This document shows, piece after piece, positions 17,639-26,831 of a stretch of DNA of 64,000 nt. The notes under the pieces were generated by a model, which was not told where the DNA came from, did no database searches, and saw nothing but the letters and a program-made list of their open reading frames with translations. The translations under genes were made by a program, and so were the position numbers. Every line of letters begins with the position of its first letter. Within the stretch, counting starts at the first letter, position 1. This DNA is from JAVVPO01 sp036655715. Its GTDB lineage: Bacteria > Bacillota > Clostridia > Lachnospirales > Cellulosilyticaceae. The stretch is from contig JAVVPO010000005.1 of the NCBI GenBank assembly GCA_036655715.1, positions 4,866-68,865 of the forward strand, written 5' to 3'.

Positions 17639-19705
17639 TTATACAATCCCTATCATAGTGATGAATACATCAATTAATTTAATAGCTATAAATGGTAATA
17701 TCAAACCGCCACCACCATAAATAAATATGTTTCTCTTAAGTAGTTTTTCTGCTGAAACTTCTCGGTATTTCACACCTTTTAACGCAAGTGGAATAAGTGC
17801 AATAATGATAAATGCATTATAGATAACCGCTGAGAAAATAGCACTCTCAGGGCTATGAAGTCTCATAATATTTAACTTATCAAGTGCAGGGTATATGCTA
17901 ATAAATAAAGGTGGAATAATCGCAAAATACTTCGCTACGTCATTAGCAATACTGAAGGTTGTAAGTGAACCACGGGTCATGAGCAGCTGTTTTCCAATCT
18001 TAACAATCTCAATAAGTTTAGTGGGACTTGAATCAAGGTCTACCATGTTTCCAGCTTCTTTAGCTGCTTGTGTCCCTGTATTCATAGCTACTGCTACATC
18101 TGCTTGTGCTAACGCTGGTGCATCATTGGTTCCATCCCCAGTCATTGCTACTAAATGTCCCTTTTGTTGATAGCTACGTATCAAATTAAGTTTTCCCTCA
18201 GGTGTTGCTTCTGCTAAGAAGTCATCGACTCCCGCTTCTGCAGCTATTGCTCCCGCAGTTAATGGGTTGTCACCTGTAATCATAATTGTTTTAATCCCCA
18301 TTTTTCTAAGGTCTGAAAATTTTTCTTTTACCCCTTCTTTAATAATATCTTTAAGATAGATGACTCCTAGCACTTTATAATCTTCAGTTACCACAAGGGG
18401 TGTTCCTCCTGATTTTGCAATCCGTGCTACTATTTCATCACATTCTTTGGGACATTTACCACCCTTATCAACTACATATTGTTTGATAGATTCTGCTGCT
18501 CCTTTTCTTATTTCCTTCCCCTGGTAATCTACTCCGCTCATACGCGTTTTAGCAGTGAAAGGCACAAAGCACTCTTGCGTTACTACTATTTCATAGGATG
18601 CTATCCCATACGTTTCATTGGCTAAGGTTATAATACTTCTGCCTTCTGGGGTTTGATCTGCTAAAGAACTTACCTTTGCCGCTTCTGCAAGTTTTGTAAT
18701 CGATACACCTCTAATGGGAATTAACTCACTAGCTTGCCTATTTCCAAGTGTAATAGTCCCTGTTTTATCAAGTAATAAGATATCTACATCCCCAGCCGCT
18801 TCAATAGCTCTACCAGATGTTGCAAGTACATTAGCCTGATTAAGCCTACTCATACCTGCTATCCCAATAGAAGAAAGTAATGCGCCTATCGTTGTTGGTG
18901 CCAAACAAACAAGTAGTGCAATAAGAGATGTGATAGACACTACACTTCCTCTATTATTTTGTGCTACTGCAAAATCACTAAAAGGATAGAGTGTAGCTGT
19001 TACAACTAAGAAAATAATAGTAAGTGTGACTAATAATATTTGAAGCGCAATTTCATTAGGTGTTTTCTTTCTAGAAGCCCCCTCTACCATGGCAATCATC
19101 TTATCCAAAAAACTTTCTCCAGCCTCAGCTGTAACTTGCACGATGAGCCAATCTGATGTAACTGTTGTACCTCCTGTTACCGCACTTCTATCTCCACCTG
19201 ACTCACGAATGACGGGTGCACTTTCACCTGTGATAGCACTCTCATCTACTGAGGCTGCACCTTCTACAACTTCACCATCTGCGGGAATTTGTTCACCAGC
19301 TACGACTAAGACATAATTACCCTTTTTAAGCGTACTTGAAAGAACAACTTCCTTTTCACTATTAAATGTGGGCTGACTTAGTCTATTAGCTTGAACATCT
19401 TTTTTTGCCTTACGTAAGCTTTCTGCCTGAGCTTTACCTCTTCCTTCTGCAATAGCCTCTGCAAAGTTTGCAAAAAGCACAGTAAACCAAAGAAGTAATG
19501 CTATGCCAAATATAAATCCTAAGCTCTGATCTGCCACACCACACAAAGCTAATCCATAAAGTACTGTAGTCATGATAGAACCTATATAAACAATAAACAT
19601 AACGGGATTTTTGACTTGCACTTTAGGTGATAACTTTAGAAAAGAATCTTTAATAGCTCCTTTTAATATCTTTTTATTTATAAATTGATTTGAATTATTT
19701 TTCAT
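17639..19705 (-). CDS. kdpB: Potassium-transporting ATPase ATP-binding subunit (KdpB)
   Basis: KdpB is the P-type ATPase subunit that powers potassium import. The 688-residue length is typical. It has the phosphorylation motif [14 protein letters not shown] (Asp near residue 315), the actuator motif [10 protein letters not shown], the nucleotide-domain segments [12 protein letters not shown] and KGAAES, and the hinge [22 protein letters not shown]. Several hydrophobic pairs match the KdpB membrane topology. The start ATG follows AGGAAA and GGGGAG. It is 28 bases after kdpA. No defect is seen. Confidence 0.97.
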   Translation of the reverse strand: MKNNSNQFINKKILKGAIKDSFLKLSPKVQVKNPVMFIVYIGSIMTTVLYGLALCGVADQSLGFIFGIALLLWFTVLFANFAEAIAEGRGKAQAESLRKAKKDVQANRLSQPTFNSEKEVVLSSTLKKGNYVLVVAGEQIPADGEVVEGAASVDESAITGESAPVIRESGGDRSAVTGGTTVTSDWLIVQVTAEAGESFLDKMIAMVEGASRKKTPNEIALQILLVTLTIIFLVVTATLYPFSDFAVAQNNRGSVVSITSLIALLVCLAPTTIGALLSSIGIAGMSRLNQANVLATSGRAIEAAGDVDILLLDKTGTITLGNRQASELIPIRGVSITKLAEAAKVSSLADQTPEGRSIITLANETYGIASYEIVVTQECFVPFTAKTRMSGVDYQGKEIRKGAAESIKQYVVDKGGKCPKECDEIVARIAKSGGTPLVVTEDYKVLGVIYLKDIIKEGVKEKFSDLRKMGIKTIMITGDNPLTAGAIAAEAGVDDFLAEATPEGKLNLIRSYQQKGHLVAMTGDGTNDAPALAQADVAVAMNTGTQAAKEAGNMVDLDSSPTKLIEIVKIGKQLLMTRGSLTTFSIANDVAKYFAIIPPLFISIYPALDKLNIMRLHSPESAIFSAVIYNAFIIIALIPLALKGVKYREVSAEKLLKRNIFIYGGGGLILPFIAIKLIDVFITMIGIV

Positions 19706-19733
19706 TTTCCTACAAACTCCCCTTTTACGTTAT

Positions 19734-21634
19734 TTAAATAAATAACATCTCTAAATGTTCCACAATTGGTCCTAATGCAAGTGCTGGGAAAAAGCTAAGT
19801 GCTCCCACTATCATAATGATTGCAATAAGTAATCCTATAAATAATCCATTATGCGTAGCTAATGTACCAGCTGTTATAGGCACTTTTTTCTTAGCTGCAA
19901 GAGATCCTGCTATCTTAAGGGTTACTACCATTGGTACAAACCTTGCAATAAGCATAATGATCCCCGTAGTAAGATTCATAAATAAATTATTTACCCCAAT
20001 TCCAGCAAAAGCACTGCCATTGTTATTGCCCACTGAACTATATGCGTATAAGATTTCTGAAAATCCATGTGCGCCTGTATTACCTAGTAACTGAGTAATT
20101 CCTGGTACCAAGGTCGCTGCCGCTGTTCCAATCAAGACAACAAGAGGTGGTGTAAGTATAATAAGTGATACCATCTTCATCTCAAATGGCTCTATCTTTT
20201 TACCTAGATACTCAGGCGTTCTTCCCACCATAAGTCCCGCTATAAAAACAGCCAACATTGCAAAAGCAAGCATACCATAAAGCCCAGAACCTACCCCTCC
20301 AAATATAATTTCCCCAAGTTGCATAAGGAACATAAGTATGCCACCTGCAAGTGGTGTATAAGAATCATGCATAGAGTTAACTGATCCATTAGAAGCTGCC
20401 GTTGTTACTGTACTCCATAAACCTGAGTCTGTAATGCCAAAACGCATCTCTTTGCCTTCCATATTGCCGCCTGGATGATTATTTCCCAGTGTTATATCTA
20501 CCATGCCTTGCTGCGTAAGCCCTGGTGCTCCTATTTGCTCTAACCCTACAATGCCAATTAGGCAAACAATAAACACAATAAACATAGCTAGTAATAATGC
20601 TCTTCCTTGTTTTTTATCTTTCATCATCTCTCCAAAAGTAAAACATAGCGCTGCTGGTATTAAAAATATAGATACTACTTGAACCATATTTGAAAGTGGT
20701 GTAGGATTTTCAAGTGGATAAGCTGAGTTGCTTCCAAAGAATCCCCCACCATTGGTCCCTAATTGCTTTATCGCTATTTGACTAGCTGCTGGCCCCATAG
20801 GAATAATCGTAGAGTCTACCTTTGTGCCATTCTCTAGCACAACACTTTCTATCAATTTTGCCTCTTGATAAGGTTTGAAACTTTGCACTGTTCCTTGTGA
20901 TATAAGAATTATAGATACAACTAGAGATAAAGGAAGAAGAATATAAAGTGTACTACGTACCATATCTACCCAAAAGTTTCCTATTTCCTTACTCTTTATC
21001 CTAGCAAANNNNNNNNNNNNNNNNNNNNNNNNNNNNNNNNNNNNNNNNNNNNNNNNNNNNNNNNNNNNNNNNNNNNNNNNNNNNNNNNNNNNNNNNNNNN
21101 NNNNNNNNTACGTACCATATCTACCCAAAAGTTTCCTATTTCCTTACTCTTTATCCTAGCAAATCCTCTAATAAGTGCAAACAAAACGGCTATGCCGGCT
21201 GCTGCTGATAAAAAGTTCTGTACGGTTAATCCTATCATTTGACTTAAATAGCTAAGTGTTGTTTCACCGCTATAAGCTTGCCAGTTCGTATTCGTTGTAA
21301 AACTTGCTGCTGTATTAAACGCTAAAGCTGAATCAACTGAAGGTAATCCCTCTGGATTAAGCGGTAAAATATGTTGTACTTTAAGAAGTAAAAAGACAGC
21401 TATAAGACTTATTACTCCAAACATCAATACCGCGCCTATATACTCTTTAACATTCATTTCCTTATCTTCTTTGGTTCCTATCAAACGATAGCAAACTTTT
21501 TCAATAGGCTTTAGAACCCTACTAAGAAAAACAACTTCTCCCTGTGCTACCTTTGCAATATACTTTCCTAAAGGTCTAGCTAATAGTAATACTATCCCAA
21601 CAAAAAATATTAGCTGCACCACCATATTTATCAT
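19734..21634 (-). CDS. kdpA: Potassium-transporting ATPase channel subunit (KdpA), interrupted by an assembly gap
   Basis: KdpA is the potassium-selective channel-like subunit. Signature segments include [35 protein letters not shown] and [16 protein letters not shown]. The 100 N at 21009-21108 are flanked by the same 55 bases (20954-21008 and 21109-21163). Removing the N and one copy leaves 1746 bases, an uninterrupted frame of 581 residues, the right size for KdpA, so the gene is most likely intact. The start ATG at 21632-21634 follows GGGGGGAAAGATT and overlaps the kdpF stop (ATGA). An upstream in-frame ATG at 21730 is rejected because that stretch is kdpF in another frame. Confidence 0.92.
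20954..21163. other. Assembly gap flanked by identical 55-base ends
   Basis: Bases 20954-21008 and 21109-21163 are identical and surround exactly 100 N. This looks like two contigs that overlap by an assembler k-mer length and were joined with a fixed-size gap, not a biological repeat. Confidence 0.9.
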
Positions 21635-21720
21635 AATCTTTCCCCCCATATCAAAACATAAACCAAGTACACCAATAACAATGTACATATTATTAAGGAT
21701 AAAATAGCTATCATATCCAA
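21631..21720 (-). CDS. kdpF: KdpF small membrane subunit
   Basis: A 29-residue reading frame immediately before kdpA encodes one hydrophobic helix with sequence LSLIICTLLLVYLVYVLIWG, ending ERL. This closely resembles known KdpF (about 29 residues; E. coli has LLLGYLVYALINAEAF at the same place), which stabilises the KdpFABC complex. Its stop TGA overlaps the kdpA start as ATGA. The start is a TTG at 21718-21720 behind GGAAGGTGGTTCACT; an ATG two codons later (21712-21714) is the alternative. Position, size, hydrophobicity and the translational overlap all agree. Confidence 0.88.
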   Translation of the reverse strand: MDMIAILSLIICTLLLVYLVYVLIWGERL

Positions 21721-21808
21721 AGTGAACCACCTTCCTTTAAGATTATTTTCTAAGTAAATTAATACTACCATGTAAGATATTAATAAAGGCTTAAGGTATA
21801 GGGTCCGA

Positions 21809-21830
21809 GTATAAAGATTGTGTTAAGATT
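21809..21830 (-). promoter_or_regulatory. Candidate KdpE box (tandem 11-base repeats) upstream of kdpF
   Basis: On the minus strand AATCTTAACAC is followed directly by AATCTTTATAC, two 11-base units identical at 9 positions, about 90 bases before kdpF. OmpR/PhoB-family regulators such as KdpE bind such tandem repeats in one-turn register. A weak TATACC -10 lies just downstream without a good -35, as expected for an activated promoter. Confidence 0.55.
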
Positions 21831-21846
21831 TATATCAGCGTATACA

Positions 21847-21891
21847 AAAACAAGAGGTATTTACTCTACTTCAGTAAATACCTCTTGTTTT
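21847..21891 (-). terminator. Terminator after the NlpC/P60 gene
   Basis: A perfect 19-base-pair stem (AAAACAAGAGGTATTTACT with its complement) and a 7-base loop, ending in TTTT, lie 33 bases beyond the hydrolase stop. It insulates the kdp promoter. Confidence 0.9.
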
Positions 21892-21923
21892 ATATGATTA
21901 AAGACTATCTCTATTTTATGTAA

Positions 21924-22943
21924 TTAATTTACTACTCTTCTTGCACCAATATAAGGTTTCCCACCCCCTGGGAATACATTACTTGTTGTAATACCTGTTC
22001 TTTCATCATTAGCATGTACAATTTTACCATTCCCCATATAAATGGCTACATGTGATACTTTTCCGTTATAACCATAGAATGTTAAATCTCCAGGTTGTAG
22101 TTGGTCTGAGCTTACTGAATATCCATTATTGGCATATTGAGCACTTGAACTTCTTGAAATACTTATACCATGACGTGCCATAATCTGTTGTGTGAACCCT
22201 GAACAGTCTACACCACTTGTCAGACTATTTCCACCGTATACATAAGGATTCCCTATGAAATTTTTCGCATCTTCTACGATTTGCTGACCTTTACTTCCCG
22301 TACTCGCTTGAGCACTTTTGTTCGTAGCTGCCGCTTTATTACTACTTGGTTTTTCTGTTTTTGGGCTTGTTGCTGTCTCAGTCTTTCCTGTTGTTTCTAT
22401 CACTTTAACTGTTTGATTCTGAGCTTCATCACGTGTCAATTTATATCTTTTTACATCTGATATTTTCTTAGTTGGCAGATATTTTAAATAATCTGACTTC
22501 ACATAATCTTGATGAACGAATCCTTCAAATCCTTCTTGACTGATTTTGTACCAGTCACCTACTTTAAAGTGTAAAGAAATTTCTTCTCCCTTAGAAAAAT
22601 TACCAAGTACTTTGGAATTATTTTTATCAGGATAATCTCTTACTCTTAATGCATCTGCTGTAACCGTCGCTACTGCCCTATGTATGGAAAGATAATCTGC
22701 TTTTACAAATCCTCTCTCATCGTTAGCTAAAATAACTTTTACCCATCCATCTACTTCCTCTACGATTTCTACTGGAGCTTTATAGTCCAGTTGTTCTACG
22801 ATTGCTCTATCTGTGCGAGCCCCTTCCCTTACATTGAGAGTTTGCGTTGCCACACTTCCATAAGCTTGTCCATATACCATCGCTGGGATAACTGCTGTTG
22901 TCACAGTCATAATAGCCCCTAATAAAGCTTTTTTCCAATACAT
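21924..22943 (-). CDS. Secreted SH3 / NlpC-P60 peptidoglycan hydrolase
   Basis: The 339-residue protein has a signal peptide (about residues 1-28), two bacterial SH3 domains (with TLNVREGARTDRAIV and ALRVRDYPDKNNSKV), a Ser/Thr/Lys-rich linker (about 185-225) and a C-terminal NlpC/P60 domain. The catalytic cysteine is in GVDCSGFTQQ, with the histidines in VSHVAIYMG and KIVHAND. It should cut peptide cross-links in the cell wall outside the membrane. The start ATG follows AGGGGGCATTTGA. It has its own promoter with consensus -35 and -10 and a strong terminator, so it is monocistronic. Many relatives are under a cyclic-di-AMP riboswitch, but the short leader here shows none. Confidence 0.93.
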   Translation of the reverse strand: MYWKKALLGAIMTVTTAVIPAMVYGQAYGSVATQTLNVREGARTDRAIVEQLDYKAPVEIVEEVDGWVKVILANDERGFVKADYLSIHRAVATVTADALRVRDYPDKNNSKVLGNFSKGEEISLHFKVGDWYKISQEGFEGFVHQDYVKSDYLKYLPTKKISDVKRYKLTRDEAQNQTVKVIETTGKTETATSPKTEKPSSNKAAATNKSAQASTGSKGQQIVEDAKNFIGNPYVYGGNSLTSGVDCSGFTQQIMARHGISISRSSSAQYANNGYSVSSDQLQPGDLTFYGYNGKVSHVAIYMGNGKIVHANDERTGITTSNVFPGGGKPYIGARRVVN

Positions 22944-23025
22944 TCAAATGCCCCCTGTTTAATACTATCTATTTTTTATATTTATTTTTGTACTCTTATA
23001 TTTATTAACTAATTATTACAAATTT

Positions 23026-23055
23026 ATTATACCGTCATAATATAACATATGTCAA
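23026..23055 (-). promoter_or_regulatory. Promoter of the NlpC/P60 gene
   Basis: Consensus TTGACA (complement at 23050-23055), an 18-base spacer and consensus TATAAT (complement at 23026-23031), about 80 bases before the start codon. It suggests strong constitutive expression. Confidence 0.8.
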
Positions 23056-23087
23056 TCTTTAAAATGTATCTTTTTTGTTACAAAATG

Positions 23088-23129
23088 AATAATCCACAGT
23101 AAAAAAGTCGCTTTTTACTGTGGATTATT
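23088..23129 (-). terminator. Terminator after the TIM-barrel gene
   Basis: A perfect 18-base-pair stem, AATAATCCACAGTAAAAA with its complement, and a 6-base loop; on the minus strand it runs into T-rich sequence. It lies 19 bases past the stop at 23148. Confidence 0.88.
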
Positions 23130-23147
23130 TTGTATTTTTTACTTATT

Positions 23148-24134
23148 TTATTTATATTCTATACCTAATGCTTTATTTTGATTTTTTATAAAGAAAGCTA
23201 ATTCATATCTTGATTCAGGGTTCGTTTCATATACACAATATTCTGGATTAATATAATTGATAATCTCAAGTGCTATCGGATGATCAAAAGGTTTGTGTGG
23301 GTCTAACTTATTGATATGCTCTTTAAGCACCTTGTGCTTGAAGGCCTTATTATTACCCTCTTGATACTTTTGTAATCTATAACTGTGATCTTGTGAGATA
23401 TAACGCTTAGGTAAAGTTTTATTAAGATGTACACCTTTTATATACTCTTTCAGCTCACCTAGATTATCTATAACCTTTTTAACATATTCATAGCATTTAG
23501 CTTCAGTATCAATATGATTAGTTGTTAATGTAAGATGTGAAATATCCATTAAGTACCCTTTATTTTTGTAATTGATACTTTCTATAAACTCCTTACATAA
23601 ATCTTTATCTAAATAAGTAAGTCCTGGCCACCATAAGTTTTCAAAAAGTAGCATTGGCCCCTCTTCGTCTACTGGAAAAACTTCATTGATAAGTTCTGCT
23701 GTAGCTTCCATTACTTCTTTATCTGTATAGCTAAATTCCCAAGTAAAAGAATCTTCTGGTCTTATATGACACACATGGAACACCATATACTTGGCTCCTA
23801 CTGTTTTAGCTCTTTCATATTGTCTTTTATAGGATTCTATTATCACGCTTTTATCTAATCCTTGGTAGTACGCTAAAATTTCATCCTTACTTCCTAGAAT
23901 TTCTTCAACCTTCTGTAGGTCTCCTCTCCAAAACTCTAACCACATTGGATAAAAACTTAAATGTATACCTTTTACAATACCTGGTGGAATATTGCTAATA
24001 TCATAGTCTGCTGTTAATCCGAGCTCAACACCATCCATCTGATGTTTATCAGCAAATTCTTTTATCTTACTCCAGTCGTCTTCGAACCACTCTAAATATT
24101 TTCTGATGGTAGATATGTGAAATAGTTTTTCCAT
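23148..24134 (-). CDS. Sugar isomerase/epimerase-like TIM-barrel protein
   Basis: The 328-residue product belongs to the xylose isomerase-like / AP endonuclease 2 TIM-barrel superfamily. Candidate metal and active-site positions are in MDGVELGL, IHLSFYPMW, MVFHVCHIRP, LLFENLWWPG, GYLMDISHLTL, KGVHLNKTLP and IALEIINYINPEYC, the strand ends where His, Glu and Asp ligands normally sit. The substrate cannot be told; relatives act on sugars, inosose-type polyols or abasic DNA. No signal peptide, so it is cytoplasmic. The start ATG follows GAGGAAAAA. It lies 24 bases downstream of the YcxB-like gene and may be co-transcribed with it. Confidence 0.8.
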   Translation of the reverse strand: MEKLFHISTIRKYLEWFEDDWSKIKEFADKHQMDGVELGLTADYDISNIPPGIVKGIHLSFYPMWLEFWRGDLQKVEEILGSKDEILAYYQGLDKSVIIESYKRQYERAKTVGAKYMVFHVCHIRPEDSFTWEFSYTDKEVMEATAELINEVFPVDEEGPMLLFENLWWPGLTYLDKDLCKEFIESINYKNKGYLMDISHLTLTTNHIDTEAKCYEYVKKVIDNLGELKEYIKGVHLNKTLPKRYISQDHSYRLQKYQEGNNKAFKHKVLKEHINKLDPHKPFDHPIALEIINYINPEYCVYETNPESRYELAFFIKNQNKALGIEYK

Positions 24135-24158
24135 TTTTTCCTCTTTTATAAGTATGAT

Positions 24159-24689
24159 TTATTTTAACTTGTAAACTTCTTTTGGATTAGCTTCTTTAAT
24201 AAGCTCTCTTAATTCCTTGATTTGCTGCTCTGTCATATTATGCTTTGGAATGATTTGTGCTTGTACTTTATCTACAAAAAATCTAAAATCTTTGCCAGTT
24301 TCAACAATGCGAATATAAGTTGCCCAAGGCACCTCATCCTCTAATTCACCTGCTTTGATATAAATCTTATCCAAATAGAACATATATTTAGCTCCATTTG
24401 CAAAAATAGGTGCTTGCATCTGGCTTGCAGTAATATTCCATACCTTCCAAGGCGTTGCTATTAATATAAAAATAGGTAGCATGATAAAAAGTATATTTTG
24501 TGATATAAATAAATCTATTGGAGAAGTCCTTGTTATAAATTTATAGACAAGTAACCCGAGTAATCCCACCCCTACTAATAATACAACCTTACTAAATACT
24601 GATTTGTAAGCGATATGCATATTGTATCTTAATACATCTGCTATTTTTAGTTTTGTATCAACATCTACACATTGATTTTGCTCTTTCAT
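24159..24689 (-). CDS. YcxB-like membrane protein
   Basis: The 176-residue protein has two membrane helices (about residues 32-52 and 62-82; VVLLVGVGLLGLLVY and ILFIMLPIFILIATPW) followed by a soluble C-terminal domain with FYLDKIYIKAGELEDEVPWATYIRIVETGKDF-type strands (about 103-134), the pattern of YcxB-like proteins. That family has no established function. The start ATG follows AGAGGTGAACAA. It is transcribed in the same direction as the ABC exporter upstream, 74 bases away, and as the TIM-barrel gene downstream. Confidence 0.75.
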   Translation of the reverse strand: MKEQNQCVDVDTKLKIADVLRYNMHIAYKSVFSKVVLLVGVGLLGLLVYKFITRTSPIDLFISQNILFIMLPIFILIATPWKVWNITASQMQAPIFANGAKYMFYLDKIYIKAGELEDEVPWATYIRIVETGKDFRFFVDKVQAQIIPKHNMTEQQIKELRELIKEANPKEVYKLK

Positions 24690-24763
24690 TTGTTCACCTC
24701 TTTAAAATGTTTTGTGCTAGTGGTATTATAGCATTTATCCATTCTAATTGCTAGAACACATCC

Positions 24764-26821
24764 CTAGGACATAAATTGGCTCTTTAATGCTAACTGATAG
24801 AGGTTATAATAAGTTCCTTTATTCGCTAATAGCTCTTGATGATTACCCACTTCTCTTATTTTGCCTTTATGGAGCACAATGATACTATCTGCATGCTGAA
24901 TAGTTGCTAGTCTATGGGCTACCATCAAAGTCGTTCTGCCTTCCATCATTTTATAAAGCGCATCTTGAATAAGACTTTCCGTCTCCGTATCAATATTCGC
25001 TGTTGCTTCATCTAATATAAATATAGTTGGATCAAAAGCAATTGCCCTAGCAAAAGAAATAAGCTGTCTTTGTCCTGTTGATAGGGTCGCCCCTCTTTCA
25101 AGTACTTTTTCATCATACCTCTTCGGCATTTTTTCTATAAACTCATGAGCATTAACTAACTTGGTTGCTTTTTCTATTTGCTTTTGTGTAATAGCCTTTT
25201 TGCCTAGTCTAATATTACTTTTAATATCTCCTGTAAACATAAATACATCCTGTAAAACTTGCCCTATTTGCTTTCTGAGTTCTCTGATGTCATATTCCTT
25301 AATGTCTATACCATTAATGAGTATCTGCCCTTTTTGAATATCATAGTATCTACAAATCAGACTAAGAATAGAAGTTTTCCCAGCTCCTGTAGCTCCTACA
25401 AAGGCTATTTTTTGACCTGCTTCTATACTAAAGGATATATCTTTAAGAATCCAATTCTCTTCTTCATAAGCAAACCATACATTTTTAAATTCAATACTTC
25501 CTTTGAAAGTCTCTTTATCGATTACTTGTACACCATTTGCTATTTCATTTTCTTCATCTAATATAGCGAATATTTTTTCTGAAGAAGCTAAAGCTGACTG
25601 AAGGATATTAAAACTCTCAGCTAGTTCTTCAATCGGTCCAAAGAAGTCTTTGGTATAAGATACCATAACAATCAAAGCACCAATAGTCATCGTGCCTTGT
25701 AATACACTATTTCCGCCAACAACAAGTACCATTGCCACTCCTACATAACAAAGTAAAAAGATAAAAGGTCTAAAAATCATAAAAGCTGTTAGCTCTTTCA
25801 TCCCAGCTGTATACAAATCTTTATTAATTTTGTCCATTTGTGCTACTTTTACTTTTTCACGTGTGAAGATTTGAATAATCCTCATACCCGAAATATGCTC
25901 TGATAAAAATGCATTCATCTCTGTTAATTTATTACGCACCTCTCTATAAGCACGCCTTGAAAAATACTTAAAGATAATAGTCGCTACAATAACAATAGGT
26001 ACTAATGCTAATACATAGAGCGCTGTCTTTGTATGAGTCATTAGCATCATAATCATAACACCGCCTATAAATAATATGTATTTCAGAAGATTTATAATAA
26101 CGCTAGTATACATCTCATTGAGTGTTTCAGTATCATTAGTTACCCTTGTCACTAGCTTGCCTATAGGATTTTGATGATAAAATCTAAAGGGTAGATCTAG
26201 CATCTTCTCATAAATCTCCATACGCATAGTCAAGATAATCTTCTGACCAATATGTTGTAGCATAATAGCTTGTAGATACACTAATATAAAACTAACAACA
26301 AGTATGCCTAGAAATAATGCACCTTCTTTTATAAGAGATTGGAAATCTAAACTTCTTAGAATCTTAAGTTCTTCTTTCGTTAAAATCCTTCCTTCATAAT
26401 GAGTTGTTTCTACTTTCAAACTAATCTTCTCATCATTTGCCTCTATGATCATTTTATTAAATTCTTCTGGCGCTGCATTTAAAATAGTCATAGCCTGCCC
26501 TGAAGGTATATTCTCTAACCAGTAATACTGATTATTTGTTTGCACAATCTGATAGGTACTAGCTACTTCTTCGGCTTCCTCCATATGTGTAAGCGTCTTA
26601 CCTTCAAAGCTAATTGTTCCTGGCTTATCTTTATCACCTTCTACGAAAGGTATTTTGTATCCTTCTACAAATAAATCTACTGCATTTCCAATAATAATAG
26701 GTCTAGCAAGCTCAGCTGCTGTACTCGCTATCATAAAAGAAAACACAAGTAAGAACCACCATTTATATGGTTTGGCATATGAAAGTAATCTTTTAATTAT
26801 TTTGCCATCTGTATTCTTCAT
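24764..26821 (-). CDS. ABC exporter half-transporter, ATPase-permease fusion (second subunit)
   Basis: The 685-residue product has an N-terminal six-helix exporter domain, with an unusual inserted soluble stretch of about 100 residues after the first helix (about residues 55-155), then an ATPase domain with Walker A FVGATGAGKTSIL, signature LSTGQRQLISFARA and Walker B TIFILDEATANID. This signature carries T instead of the usual second G (LSGGQ), a common asymmetry in heterodimeric exporters. The start is the ATG at 26819-26821 behind AGGGGGAGTATG; a farther upstream in-frame ATG overlaps the preceding gene and lacks a site. It follows its partner with 10 bases between stop and start. Substrate unknown (drug or lipid/peptide). 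Confidence 0.9.
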   Translation of the reverse strand: MKNTDGKIIKRLLSYAKPYKWWFLLVFSFMIASTAAELARPIIIGNAVDLFVEGYKIPFVEGDKDKPGTISFEGKTLTHMEEAEEVASTYQIVQTNNQYYWLENIPSGQAMTILNAAPEEFNKMIIEANDEKISLKVETTHYEGRILTKEELKILRSLDFQSLIKEGALFLGILVVSFILVYLQAIMLQHIGQKIILTMRMEIYEKMLDLPFRFYHQNPIGKLVTRVTNDTETLNEMYTSVIINLLKYILFIGGVMIMMLMTHTKTALYVLALVPIVIVATIIFKYFSRRAYREVRNKLTEMNAFLSEHISGMRIIQIFTREKVKVAQMDKINKDLYTAGMKELTAFMIFRPFIFLLCYVGVAMVLVVGGNSVLQGTMTIGALIVMVSYTKDFFGPIEELAESFNILQSALASSEKIFAILDEENEIANGVQVIDKETFKGSIEFKNVWFAYEEENWILKDISFSIEAGQKIAFVGATGAGKTSILSLICRYYDIQKGQILINGIDIKEYDIRELRKQIGQVLQDVFMFTGDIKSNIRLGKKAITQKQIEKATKLVNAHEFIEKMPKRYDEKVLERGATLSTGQRQLISFARAIAFDPTIFILDEATANIDTETESLIQDALYKMMEGRTTLMVAHRLATIQHADSIIVLHKGKIREVGNHQELLANKGTYYNLYQLALKSQFMS

Positions 26822-26831
26822 CATACTCCCC

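Noticed and set aside
20954..21163. The 55-base duplication as a biological direct repeat
   Set aside because: It flanks exactly 100 N and the same arrangement occurs at the other gap, which points to an assembly artefact.
21635..21730. A longer kdpA beginning at 21730
   Set aside because: The extra residues are the kdpF gene in a shifted frame, and the ATG at 21634 has the strong GGGGGG site and the family's N-terminus.
21721..21846. A cyclic-di-AMP riboswitch upstream of kdpF, or in the NlpC/P60 leader
   Set aside because: Both gene types often carry one, but the leaders are too short and the conserved ydaO-type sequences are not present.
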